Source of the DNA: Psychrobacter maritimus
Lineage (GTDB): Bacteria; Pseudomonadota; Gammaproteobacteria; Pseudomonadales; Moraxellaceae
Reading direction: 5' to 3'
Assembly (NCBI RefSeq): GCF_904846345.1
Contig: NZ_CAJHAJ010000007.1
Span: 87,607-151,606 of the forward strand
Length of the DNA: 64,000 bases
A model generated the notes under the pieces. The model was given only the letters and a program-made list of their open reading frames with translations. It searched no databases and was not told the DNA's origin. Positions 54,438-64,000 of this stretch are shown one piece after another. Position numbers and translations under genes: made by a program. The stretch's first letter is position 1. Each line of letters opens with the position of its first letter.

Positions 54438-55931
54438 CTACTTCTCAAAGGCAGGTTTGGTAAATAACCCCGCGCGCTCCATTTCACCAGCAATACTAAA
54501 TAGCGTCGTTTCATCATTCATACGCCCAATCAGCTGCATACCAATCGGCAAGCCTTTTTTGCTCATCCCAACAGGCAATGACATTGCTGGTAGCCCCGTA
54601 ACATTACCTAATAAAGTAAAACCCATTTTACCGAGTACGGGTGAGCTAAGCTTTTCAATCACGCCTGAGCTAAAGGCATATTTGCCCATATCAATGCCTT
54701 TATTTAGTAAACCTGCGCTACGCATGAGCATCTCATCCATACGGCTTGGCGGTAGCACGCCGTGTTTAACGGCAGGGGTCGGTACGGTTGGGCACAAAAT
54801 CATATCGTAAGTTTCAAGCAATAGACCGGTTTGATATTGGCTATGATGCCAGCCATGCTTAGCATGCGCCAAATCAACGGCGGATAATGAGCGTCCGAGC
54901 ATCGCCATATTATAGGTTTGTGGCTCAAGGTTTTGGATATGCTGCGCGCCATAGCAGCGCTCGACATAATCGATGGTAAAGGCGGTATGGGCGCAGACTA
55001 CCACTAAAAAATCATGCCAGAACTGCTCAATATTGATATTAGGCTCAGCCGGTATCACGCGATGTCCCATGGCTTCTAGCTGCTTAGCGGTCTGCTCTAA
55101 TACAGCGAGTACCTCTTTATCAACCACGGCATTGGCCACCAATGGCTGTTGATGCAGGGCAATGGTTAATTGCCGTGGTGCGCGCATCGCTGCTTGCAAA
55201 AATGTCCCATCGGGCGGGGCAATGATAAAAGGCGCACCGATTTCCGCACCGCTAGTCGCATCTAGCATCGCTGCGCTATCACGTACAGAGCGCGTAATTA
55301 CGTGATCAGCAACCGCTCCTTCCCAGCCTTCACCAATGGCTGGACCCATCGGATTACGACCACGGCTAGGTTTGAGTCCAAACGCGCCGCACCATGCAGC
55401 AGGAAAGCGTATTGAACCGCCGCCATCACCCGCGCCTGCCATCGGTACGATACCACTTGCCACAGCCGCTGCACTACCGCCCGATGAACCACCAGAGCTA
55501 TAGCCTTTTTTAAACGGATTATGGGTGGCGCCATGCGCTTTTGGTTCAGTGGTAATAATCAAACCAAACTCAGGCGTATTGGTTTTACCAAAAGTATTTA
55601 CGCCGCTGGCTTTCATGCGTTTAACGATTTCACTGTCATCATCAGGCACGATGTTGACGCTACGGCTACCCATGGTAATTGGCTCATCCGCAAAATAGAA
55701 AGATAAGTCTTTGAGTAAATAAGGCACGCCGTTAAATACGCCTGCTGGTAAGCCTTTTTGTGCCGCGGCATAAGCGCGCTCATCAAAACGATGGATAATA
55801 GCGTTTAATTTAGGATTAAGCTGATTGGCTTGCTCAACTGCTGCATCGAGCAATTCTTTGGCGCTGACTTCCCCTGCATTGACCAATGCTGCCAGCGCTA
55901 TCGCATCATATTGGGTATATTCTTTAAACAT
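54438..55931 (-). CDS. Amidase signature family hydrolase
   Basis: A 497 aa Ser-cisSer-Lys amidase. The catalytic Lys is in [12 protein letters not shown]; the Gly/Ser-rich segment [19 protein letters not shown] has the cis-Ser, and the nucleophile Ser is in [17 protein letters not shown]. It resembles GatA in fold, but gatB and gatC are absent nearby, so it is a stand-alone amidase; the 6-aminohexanoate-cyclic-dimer-hydrolase-like group is a fair guess. The substrate is unknown. It is convergent with the dioxygenase gene. Confidence 0.9.
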   Translation of the reverse strand: MFKEYTQYDAIALAALVNAGEVSAKELLDAAVEQANQLNPKLNAIIHRFDERAYAAAQKGLPAGVFNGVPYLLKDLSFYFADEPITMGSRSVNIVPDDDSEIVKRMKASGVNTFGKTNTPEFGLIITTEPKAHGATHNPFKKGYSSGGSSGGSAAAVASGIVPMAGAGDGGGSIRFPAAWCGAFGLKPSRGRNPMGPAIGEGWEGAVADHVITRSVRDSAAMLDATSGAEIGAPFIIAPPDGTFLQAAMRAPRQLTIALHQQPLVANAVVDKEVLAVLEQTAKQLEAMGHRVIPAEPNINIEQFWHDFLVVVCAHTAFTIDYVERCYGAQHIQNLEPQTYNMAMLGRSLSAVDLAHAKHGWHHSQYQTGLLLETYDMILCPTVPTPAVKHGVLPPSRMDEMLMRSAGLLNKGIDMGKYAFSSGVIEKLSSPVLGKMGFTLLGNVTGLPAMSLPVGMSKKGLPIGMQLIGRMNDETTLFSIAGEMERAGLFTKPAFEK

Positions 55932-56139
55932 AACTGACCTTCCTTGGAGAGTAATTGCGTTAAGGTGTATTCTTAGAATTTATGGATATTTATCTGCTAA
56001 ACCATCACCAGTTTAGTATAAAAAGCCGCTGTTTATAATCGATAAACAAACTCATTAGTCATTCGGGTATTAGGGCGTGTCCTCAATTCAATCGATAGTC
56101 ATCTAAATGGGCTAAAAATGGCTAAATGAAATAAGTACA

Positions 56140-56245
56140 AGTATTATAACGCGCTACTGGTATTAATTTCCCTTGCTTGCTGTGCCTACGCAGACAGAGG
56201 CTGCGCAAAATGAATACCAGTAGCTCTGCGTTCATTTTATAGCGG
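56140..56245. repeat. Small inverted-repeat intergenic element, copy B
   Basis: Inner arms CTACTGGTATT (56154-56164) and AATACCAGTAG (56213-56223) are exact reverse complements. The core CCTTGCTTGCTGTGCC...ACAGAGGCTGCG aligns with copy A at 14585-14648, with a small indel. The outer AACGC segments also pair. It is non-coding. Confidence 0.7.
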
Positions 56246-56267
56246 ATCGCCTATATCATCTTTTCCC

Positions 56268-56306
56268 AATAAAAAAGACGAGTCACTTTCGTCACTCGTC
56301 CTTTTT
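56268..56306 (-). terminator. Terminator of ftsK
   Basis: On the minus strand a 7 bp stem (56294-56300 with 56277-56283) is followed by six T. A and T runs on both sides may allow action in both directions. Confidence 0.8.
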
Positions 56307-56328
56307 GCTATCTAATGATATCTAAGCG

Positions 56329-59300
56329 CTACATCAACAGTTCACGCTTACCACTTTTACCCATAGAACTGACCAAGCCAGCCTCTTCCATTGAGTCAAC
56401 GATACGCGCGGCGCGGTTATAGCCGATACTAAATTTACGCTGAATACTAGACGCTGATACTTTACGCGTTTCCATAATAAATGCCACGGCATCATTATAA
56501 AGGTCATCATCTTCGCCAGAAGCATTGGCTGCACTAGCACCACCGCCAGGACTCATTAATTCAAAATTACCCGCCATATTATCAATATAATCGGGCGCAC
56601 CGCGTTCACGCCACGCGTCACAGACACGGTTGACCTCTTCATCACTGACATACGCGCCATGCACACGGTCAGGCTCAATTTGCCCTGGTCCTAAAAACAG
56701 CATATCACCATTACCAAGCATATCTTCAGCACCGCCGCTGTCTAGAATAGTCCGTGAATCCACTTTTGAGTTCACCCGTAACGCTGCACGCACCGGAATA
56801 TTGGCTTTAATCAAACCAGTAATGACATCGACCGACGGACGCTGGGTGGCAAGCATTAAATGAATCCCTGCTGCCCGCGATTTTTGTGCAAGACGAGTGA
56901 TAAGCTCTTCGGCTTGCTTACCGACTTGCATAATCATATCGGCAAACTCATCGGCGACAATGACAATCATCGGCAAGGTTTTTAGCTTTGGCGCTTGGCT
57001 AATACTAACGCTATCATTGGGACGCCATAAAGGATCCAGCATCGGATTGCCCGATTTTTCAGCAGCGATGACTTTTTTATTGAACTCGTTAAGTTTACGC
57101 ACCTTTAATAAGCTCATCAGCTGATAACGGCGCTCCATCTCTGCCACGCACCATGACAAGGCACTGGCCGCTTCCGTCATATCAGTGACCACTGGCGTTA
57201 GCAGATGCGGAATATCGTTGTAGTTGGCAAGCTCAAGCTGTTTTGGATCAATCAAAATAAGGCGCAGCTCATTCGGCGTATATTTTAGCAGCATCGACAG
57301 TAGCATCGAGTTGACCAAGACCGATTTACCAGAGCCTGTGGTACCAGCGACCAACATATGCGGCGCACGAGCAAGGTCAGTAATAATCGGATTACCGCCG
57401 ATGTCTTTACCCATCGCCATACTGATTTGGGCTTTAGGATCGTTAAATTTCTCCGTATTTAACAGCTCAATCAAACGTACCATTTCGCGCTGCTTGTTTG
57501 GCACCTCAATACCAATATACGGCTTACCCGGAATAACCTCGACCACACGCAAGGACGCCATCGATAACGAACGCGCCAAATCGCGTGAAATGCCCGTCAC
57601 TTTACTGGCTTTTACCCCAGCAGCAAGCTCTACTTCAAAGCGCGTTACTACCGGCCCTGGGATGGCATTAACCACCGACGCTTTTACATTAAACTCTTGC
57701 AGCTTAATCTCTAACAATTCCGATAATTGCTCAAGCTCAGCCAATGTATAGCTCGGCTTACGGTCAGGGTCAGGCTTGTCTAAAATAGAAATCTCAGGGA
57801 TAGGTGTAAGGCTACTGCGATAGGCAGCCGTTTGCATCGAGCGTGATTTTTGACTGAAGGCGGCATCATCACTAATATGCGGCATCACAGGCAGGTCAGC
57901 TCGACTGTCATCTTCTGGCATCATGTCAGCAATATGATTGCTACTATCGCCTTCTGGCACCGCAAAGCTTACCGTAGGTTTAGTGGCGGTGACCGGCGAA
58001 GTATTTGTTTGTGCAACGCTAGCTGTCGCTGTAATACCAGTTGCTGTAAGACCAGTTGCTGCTGTCGGCGCGAGTTTAGGATTGGCAGGCGGCGTATTGG
58101 TCGGTGTCATATCAGTAACTTTAGCAACGTCACCAACTGCATCGACTGGCGCAGCAAAATCTACTGCCGATGTACTGACTGTTTCAGGCTTAGCTAAAGG
58201 CTCAGTATCATAAGAAGAATCGGGTTGTTCGATAGACCAACTTTCAGAAAGTTCATCTATTGAGTCAGCAACCACATTATTTGATGAATTATTATCTAAT
58301 GAATGATCCGCTTTCTGTTCCTGTATCACTGTGTCAAACGAGGTGTCTAATACCGGCGTTTCAATCAAGGTTTTATCTTCTTCTAACTCAGGCGCGACTG
58401 GAGCCGCCGCATGTTCTGCTAGCCAAGCATCAACTAAGCTATCAACTGCTGAGCTATCGACTGCTAAACTATCAACGCTTTCTGTCATTTCATCTTGATC
58501 AGCAGCATCATTAACAGTATTATCAGAAGTATTAGGCGCTGCAGTATATTTATCGAAGCCTTGGACGTTCGTGTTTGAAGCAGCAGCTGCATCATAAACA
58601 AACGTATCTTGACCAGCAATGGCCTCACTTGCCAACAAATCATCGACCGTATCGGCATCATTCCAAGCAAAACTTGGTTCAACTTTGCGCGCAGGCGCCA
58701 TCACAGGATTTGCGGCAGGCGCTGACACTTGCTGTTGGTTAACATGACTAAAACTGCTTGCATTAGCTGAAGCCGTTTGTAATTGCTCATCCTGCGCTGT
58801 GCTGCTGGTTGCAGTTTGTGCCACTGCTGCCGCGGCCGACATGGATGCTTTGACGCTAGCACCTAGACCCGACGTCGCTAAAAAATCTTTCAACACGTTA
58901 TTAAAACGACCGCTTTTATCGGCTGTTTGAGCATGATTTGCATGGTCAGCAGTTGGCAAATCTAATGGTAACTGCTCAAATGCTGCCGCCGCTTTTTCAT
59001 CGCTCACACTTTCATCATTTTGCTGTTGTTCAGACGCTGTCTGCGCGGCTTGTCTATTATCGCGTTTACTATCATTATCTTGGAGCGCAGCATCACGCCA
59101 TGACCATGTCTTAATTTTTTGATAAATCGCCAGCCAATGAATATTAAAGGCAAAAGTCGCGGTAATTATCACAAATACCGTTAAAAAGGTCACACTGCCC
59201 CACTGCGATAAGAGCTGTGCCAAACGTGCTTGCAACTCAAGGCCAATAATACCACCAGCAACGCCTTTGAGCCCGGACACCATCGGATCTGCCACTTGCT

Positions 59301-59664
59301 GTACTAAGGCTACCAATTGCGCAAACAAGGCACTGGCACTTAAGAGCAAAAACACATAGGCAACTAAGCGCAATAACCAAAACGTTGGTTTGTTATCCCA
59401 CCAAATCAGCACCGACTCATAAACCAAAAACGCCAGCAACCACCAAGCTCCAAAACCAAAGAAGCTATAGAGCAAATCTGACAGCCACGCGCCCATCTCG
59501 CCGCCCATATTATTCACGGCAGTCATATCACTACTGATGTGCGACCAGCTCGGATCATTACCGGTATAAGTCATCAAAATGACGAATAAATAAACCGCCA
59601 GTATTAACCCAAGCAGGGTAAATATGCCCTTTTTTAAATACTCAATAAGTGGTGCTGATATCAC
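56329..59664 (-). CDS. ftsK: DNA translocase FtsK
   Basis: Septum-anchored, ATP-driven DNA pump that clears the chromosome terminus and activates dimer resolution. Four to five N-terminal transmembrane helices (about 10-190) are followed by a long Ala/Asp/Ser/Thr-rich linker (about 200-620). The motor follows, with Walker A VAGTTGSGKSVLVNSM near 765-780, Walker B IVIVADEFADM near 898-908 and KSRAAGIHLMLATQRPSVD. The gamma winged helix is at about 1045-1111 (SASSIQRKFSIGYNRAARI). At 1111 aa it is within the FtsK range. It is monocistronic. Confidence 0.97.
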   Translation of the reverse strand: MISAPLIEYLKKGIFTLLGLILAVYLFVILMTYTGNDPSWSHISSDMTAVNNMGGEMGAWLSDLLYSFFGFGAWWLLAFLVYESVLIWWDNKPTFWLLRLVAYVFLLLSASALFAQLVALVQQVADPMVSGLKGVAGGIIGLELQARLAQLLSQWGSVTFLTVFVIITATFAFNIHWLAIYQKIKTWSWRDAALQDNDSKRDNRQAAQTASEQQQNDESVSDEKAAAAFEQLPLDLPTADHANHAQTADKSGRFNNVLKDFLATSGLGASVKASMSAAAAVAQTATSSTAQDEQLQTASANASSFSHVNQQQVSAPAANPVMAPARKVEPSFAWNDADTVDDLLASEAIAGQDTFVYDAAAASNTNVQGFDKYTAAPNTSDNTVNDAADQDEMTESVDSLAVDSSAVDSLVDAWLAEHAAAPVAPELEEDKTLIETPVLDTSFDTVIQEQKADHSLDNNSSNNVVADSIDELSESWSIEQPDSSYDTEPLAKPETVSTSAVDFAAPVDAVGDVAKVTDMTPTNTPPANPKLAPTAATGLTATGITATASVAQTNTSPVTATKPTVSFAVPEGDSSNHIADMMPEDDSRADLPVMPHISDDAAFSQKSRSMQTAAYRSSLTPIPEISILDKPDPDRKPSYTLAELEQLSELLEIKLQEFNVKASVVNAIPGPVVTRFEVELAAGVKASKVTGISRDLARSLSMASLRVVEVIPGKPYIGIEVPNKQREMVRLIELLNTEKFNDPKAQISMAMGKDIGGNPIITDLARAPHMLVAGTTGSGKSVLVNSMLLSMLLKYTPNELRLILIDPKQLELANYNDIPHLLTPVVTDMTEAASALSWCVAEMERRYQLMSLLKVRKLNEFNKKVIAAEKSGNPMLDPLWRPNDSVSISQAPKLKTLPMIVIVADEFADMIMQVGKQAEELITRLAQKSRAAGIHLMLATQRPSVDVITGLIKANIPVRAALRVNSKVDSRTILDSGGAEDMLGNGDMLFLGPGQIEPDRVHGAYVSDEEVNRVCDAWRERGAPDYIDNMAGNFELMSPGGGASAANASGEDDDLYNDAVAFIMETRKVSASSIQRKFSIGYNRAARIVDSMEEAGLVSSMGKSGKRELLM

Positions 59665-61323
<1,659 letters not shown>

Positions 61324-62166
61324 ATGAGCAACTTTGCTAAAGAAGACAGTCGCATTGATATCGATGTCAATGCGACTGATATAACGCCTGAGACCTTCCG
61401 TAAGCACATCAGAAGTCTTGGGCGTTACAACTTCCCTGACCCTACGATGGTTGATCCTGATGACATTGGTATCGTTGCCGTTGGCGGAGATTTAGCGCCT
61501 AAAACGCTGATTTCTGCTTACGCGCAGGGATTATTTCCGTGGTTTAATGAAGATGAACCTATCGCTTGGTGGTGTCCAGAGCCGCGCTGTATTATGCTGC
61601 CCACTGACTATAAGCCCAGTAAATCGCTGCGCAAGCAAGCGGGTCGCGAGCGTTGGCAATTAACCCTGAATCAAGCGTTCGATGACGTTATTCATGCTTG
61701 TAGTCTACCGCGTAGCGACGGTAACAATGACACGCTGCCCGAGGGCGAACATACTTGGATTCATAGCGAGATGATTGACGCCTATACCGAGCTGCATGCT
61801 CAAGGCTTTGCGCATAGCATTGAAGTTTGGGATGATCAGCAGCAGTTGATTGGCGGTTTATATGGCTTAAAGATAGGCGGTATTTATTTTGGTGAATCGA
61901 TGTTTCATATTGCGTCTAATGCGTCAAAGCTCGCCTTTTGGGGCTTGATGCGTTTATGTGCCCAAAGCAAGGTCGAGTTGGTAGACTGTCAGTTGCCAAA
62001 TGAGCATCTGTTGAGCTTGGGCGCTGAAACCTTGCCGCGTGCTGACTTTTTAGCGCAGTTAGATACCCTTATTGGCAGCCGTTCAGTCAAATGGCAAAAA
62101 GGCTCTCATCAACCTCTAGCCGTATCATTACTTGATAAACCACAGCCGTGGCAATTAAAAATATAA
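61324..62166 (+). CDS. aat: Leucyl/phenylalanyl-tRNA--protein transferase
   Basis: Adds Leu or Phe to basic N-termini, marking proteins for ClpAP degradation (N-degron pathway). Signatures are GDLAPKTLISAYAQGLFPWFNEDEP, WWCPEPRCIML, GLYGLKIGGIYFGESMFH and DCQLPNEHLLSLGAETLPRADFL. At 280 aa it has about 30-40 extra N-terminal residues (acidic, Asp/Ile-rich) compared with E. coli (234 aa). It begins directly after the trxB stop with no gap, so it depends on trxB transcription and translation. The trxB-aat pairing is common in gammaproteobacteria. Confidence 0.95.
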   Translation: MSNFAKEDSRIDIDVNATDITPETFRKHIRSLGRYNFPDPTMVDPDDIGIVAVGGDLAPKTLISAYAQGLFPWFNEDEPIAWWCPEPRCIMLPTDYKPSKSLRKQAGRERWQLTLNQAFDDVIHACSLPRSDGNNDTLPEGEHTWIHSEMIDAYTELHAQGFAHSIEVWDDQQQLIGGLYGLKIGGIYFGESMFHIASNASKLAFWGLMRLCAQSKVELVDCQLPNEHLLSLGAETLPRADFLAQLDTLIGSRSVKWQKGSHQPLAVSLLDKPQPWQLKI

Positions 62167-62231
62167 CGCAAATTAACAAGGCAAAATTGCTCGGTTTAGA
62201 TAGTGAGCGTATTTATTGCTTTCCAATATAA

Positions 62232-62290
62232 CTTTAAACAAGCTATCTTTAAACAAACATAGCTTTAAACAAACATAGCTTTAAACAACG
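62232..62290. repeat. 15-16 bp tandem repeat between aat and the merR gene
   Basis: Units CTTTAAACAAGCTAT, CTTTAAACAAACATAG (twice) and CTTTAAACAACG. It lies 57-115 bp before the regulator start, so copy number could affect its promoter. Confidence 0.85.
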
Positions 62291-62346
62291 CTTCCAATCA
62301 TCATTTATACAATAAGTAAGTTAAATATTTTACTTACGAGGTTAGC

Positions 62347-62784
62347 ATGGCACCTGATACCGCATTTTTATTGATTGGTACACTGGCGACCGAGGCCAAT
62401 ACCACCAAAGATACCATTCGTCATTACGACCAACTGGGGCTACTAAAATCTCGCAAACGCCAAGCAGGGTCACGGCTTTATACCGAGTTTCATCCAGAGT
62501 GCGTTGAGCGTATTGAGCTTATTAAAAGCGCCCAAGCCATCGGTTTTACGCTGACTGAAATCAAAGATAGCCTTAATGATTATTATGATGGCCAGCTCGA
62601 TATTGATTTACAGCTAAGTCTTACCCAGCAGAAACTTGCCCAAGTTAAAAAACAGCAAGCGACCATTGGCTTAATGATAGAGATGTTGGCTGAACGTATT
62701 GAGGTTCTTGAGCGCATGAAAGCAGACAGTGATTATAAGCTCAATGTTGAAATCTGTAAAAAGAAAATACCCTCACAACCCTAG
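62347..62784 (+). CDS. MerR-family transcriptional regulator
   Basis: A 145 aa DNA-binding protein. The winged-helix HTH is at about 8-75 (LATEANTTKDTIRHYDQLGLLKSR and RLYTEFHPECVERIELIKSAQAIGFTLTEIKDSL), followed by a dimerisation coiled coil (about 90-130) and a short tail. Only two cysteines, not in a metal-binding arrangement, are present, so a metal sensor of the MerR/CueR type is unlikely. No obvious target gene lies next to it. GAGG precedes the ATG. Confidence 0.9.
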   Translation: MAPDTAFLLIGTLATEANTTKDTIRHYDQLGLLKSRKRQAGSRLYTEFHPECVERIELIKSAQAIGFTLTEIKDSLNDYYDGQLDIDLQLSLTQQKLAQVKKQQATIGLMIEMLAERIEVLERMKADSDYKLNVEICKKKIPSQP

Positions 62785-62848
62785 TCAAGTTACCGGCAAA
62801 CATATTAACTTTATCTTCAAGCAGAATCATCAGCGTTAATTATAACTA

Positions 62849-63337
62849 TTAAACATAAACGCGCTGCATAATTAACGCATCAACTGCTGGCTGGTGTGGC
62901 ACTTGATAATAGTTTTTACGCGTATGAATCACGGCAAACGCTTGCTGCTCATATAAAGCAATCGCAGGCGCATTATCTGCCCGCACCTCTAATAATAAGC
63001 TCTCTACCTGATTGCTTATTAACTCTTCATTTAATTGTGCAAAAATTTGCGAGGCGATACCCTGACGCTGATAGTCAGGATGGGTGCCGATACGCAATAT
63101 TTCTGCTTGCTCAAAAATAACTTGATAGAGGCAGTAGCCGACGGCTTTATTATTATCGGCTTTATCTTCTTGTTCATAAACCATCAGCATATGCATACTG
63201 TCTTGCGCAAGCATCTCAACTAGCGTCTGATACGTCCATGCGTCGTGCGGCTGTACTAGTAATTCGATATTTGCCACGGCTTCAATCGTTTGTTGCTGCT
63301 TTGCTGTATGGGTTGTTAGCTTTTCGATAATAAACAC
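62849..63337 (-). CDS. rimI: Ribosomal protein S18-alanine N-acetyltransferase-like GNAT protein
   Basis: GNAT acetyltransferase, 162 aa, with a GTG start supported by AAGGAAAAGCT. The acetyl-CoA-binding motif A is ILRIGTHPDYQRQGIASQIF, and the RimI-type end is LLLEVRADNAPAIALYEQQAFAVIHTRKNYY. RimI acetylates the N-terminal Ala of ribosomal protein S18. The usual partner tsaB is not adjacent, so the symbol rests on motif likeness. It is convergent with the merR gene. Confidence 0.85.
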   Translation of the reverse strand: MFIIEKLTTHTAKQQQTIEAVANIELLVQPHDAWTYQTLVEMLAQDSMHMLMVYEQEDKADNNKAVGYCLYQVIFEQAEILRIGTHPDYQRQGIASQIFAQLNEELISNQVESLLLEVRADNAPAIALYEQQAFAVIHTRKNYYQVPHQPAVDALIMQRVYV

Positions 63338-63447
63338 AGCTTTTCCTTTTATTATTCTTATCTACGTTCACTTAAATTTAATAACACTCGTTCTATCTTA
63401 AATGTTTATTATTACTTAATCATCTGACTTCAAGATAAAGCGCCCAC

Positions 63448-63484
63448 AAAAAAAGCCACCCTCTTACAAGGATGGCTTTTTTCT
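63448..63484 (-). terminator. Terminator of tuf
   Basis: On the minus strand an 11 bp stem (63470-63480 with 63451-63461, one T-G pair) is followed by a T run. Confidence 0.82.
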
Positions 63485-63533
63485 TACTGCTTACCGTTAT
63501 CAGATTGCTCTAATAGCGTTAGTGTTTTAATGC

Positions 63534-64000
63534 TTAGCTAAGTACGTTAGCAACAACACCAGCGCCTACCGTACGGCCGCCTTCACGAATAGCGAAGCGT
63601 AGACCTTTGTCCATAGCGATTGGGTGGATAAGCTCTACGCCCATCTCAACGTTATCACCAGGCATGACCATTTCAGTACCGTCTTGTAATTGGATTGCGC
63701 CAGTTACGTCAGTGGTACGGAAGTAGAACTGTGGACGATAGCCGTTTAGGAATGGTGTGTGACGACCACCCTCTTCTTTTGACAGTACGTATACTTCAGC
63801 GTCAAACTTGGTATGCGGGGTGATTGAACCTGGCTTAGCAAGTACTTGGCCACGTTGTACGTCTTCACGTTTGGTACCACGTAGTAGTACGCCACAGTTT
63901 TCGCCTGCACGACCTTCGTCAAGCAGTTTACGGAACATCTCTACACCAGTACAGGTGGTTTTTTGCGTGTCACGGATACCAACGATTTCGATCTCGTCAC
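63534..64000 (-). CDS. tuf: Elongation factor Tu, C-terminal part (5' end outside window)
   Basis: Delivers aminoacyl-tRNA to the ribosome. The visible 155 codons cover the end of domain 2 and domain 3: [65 protein letters not shown] and the end [16 protein letters not shown]. The frame runs through the window edge. Regular codon choice suggests high expression. Terminator follows the stop. Confidence 0.97.
   Translation of the reverse strand, partial: DEIEIVGIRDTQKTTCTGVEMFRKLLDEGRAGENCGVLLRGTKREDVQRGQVLAKPGSITPHTKFDAEVYVLSKEEGGRHTPFLNGYRPQFYFRTTDVTGAIQLQDGTEMVMPGDNVEMGVELIHPIAMDKGLRFAIREGGRTVGAGVVANVLS

Larger units (their letters stand above)
55932..56328. other. Intergenic region with repeat copy B, 397 bp
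   Basis: Contains a sequence resembling an IS end (GGGCGTGTCCTCAATTCAA near 56070-56090, without a partner), the second copy of the small inverted-repeat element (about 56140-56245) and the ftsK terminator. There is no open frame of coding character. Confidence 0.55.

Noticed and set aside
54438..55931. GatA subunit of the amidotransferase
   Set aside because: No gatB or gatC nearby and the sequence fits stand-alone amidases better.

Overview
The window looks like chromosomal DNA of a Psychrobacter-type gammaproteobacterium (Moraxellaceae). This is inferred from gene content and order and from protein similarity recalled by eye; no search was run. Pointers are the chaperone-dependent lipase with its foldase, glnD next to dapC, LemA with TPM-domain proteins, small fasciclin lipoproteins, moderate G+C, and A+T-rich gaps between genes. 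Both edges cut genes: proS loses its 5' part on the left and tuf loses its 5' part on the right.

Layout. 1-13.3 kb: proS (partial), queF, a YadGH-type ABC exporter, a cytochrome c5-like protein, tRNA-Arg(CCG), a class III sirtuin, an adenine/adenosine deaminase, a lemA-TPM-TPM operon and an AgcS-type Na+/amino-acid symporter behind a 1 kb non-coding leader. 13.6-15.3 kb: two fasciclin-domain lipoproteins flanking the remnant of a third and a copy of a small intergenic repeat. 16-19.9 kb: metH. 20-22.8 kb: an A+T-rich four-gene operon (membrane protein, PD-(D/E)xK nuclease-like protein, two small paralogues) that I cannot name. 22.9-23.6 kb: a 130 bp fold-back element and two DUF2256 zinc-knuckle mini-genes. 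23.6-33.8 kb: a giant AAA+ 'DNA repair ATPase', a YqiK-like flotillin and a YqiJ/NfeD-like OB-fold membrane protein, split by a complete 914 bp IS5-family element whose transposase needs a -1 frameshift. 34-38.6 kb: a TolB-like propeller lipoprotein, a META-domain lipoprotein, and lipase plus lipase foldase. 38.9-54.4 kb: mostly housekeeping (map, glnD, dapC, a CBS/nucleotidyltransferase with an exonuclease, PBP4, DUF421, DUF2147, rlmH, an extradiol dioxygenase). 54.4-64 kb: amidase, ftsK, trxB-aat, a MerR regulator, rimI and tuf.

How genes work together. The ABC pair is translationally coupled. Lipase is followed by its own foldase with a hairpin in between. trxB and aat are directly abutted. 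The flotillin, OB-fold protein and giant ATPase look like one membrane-associated module. The strongest candidates for something undescribed are the four-gene operon at 19962-22834 and the flotillin/ATPase module at 23639-33843. Starts were moved from the longest open frame where a Shine-Dalgarno site, lipobox, signal peptide or promoter argued for it (add, lemA, yqiK-like, META protein, map, glnD, dapC, dacB, DUF2147, rlmH).
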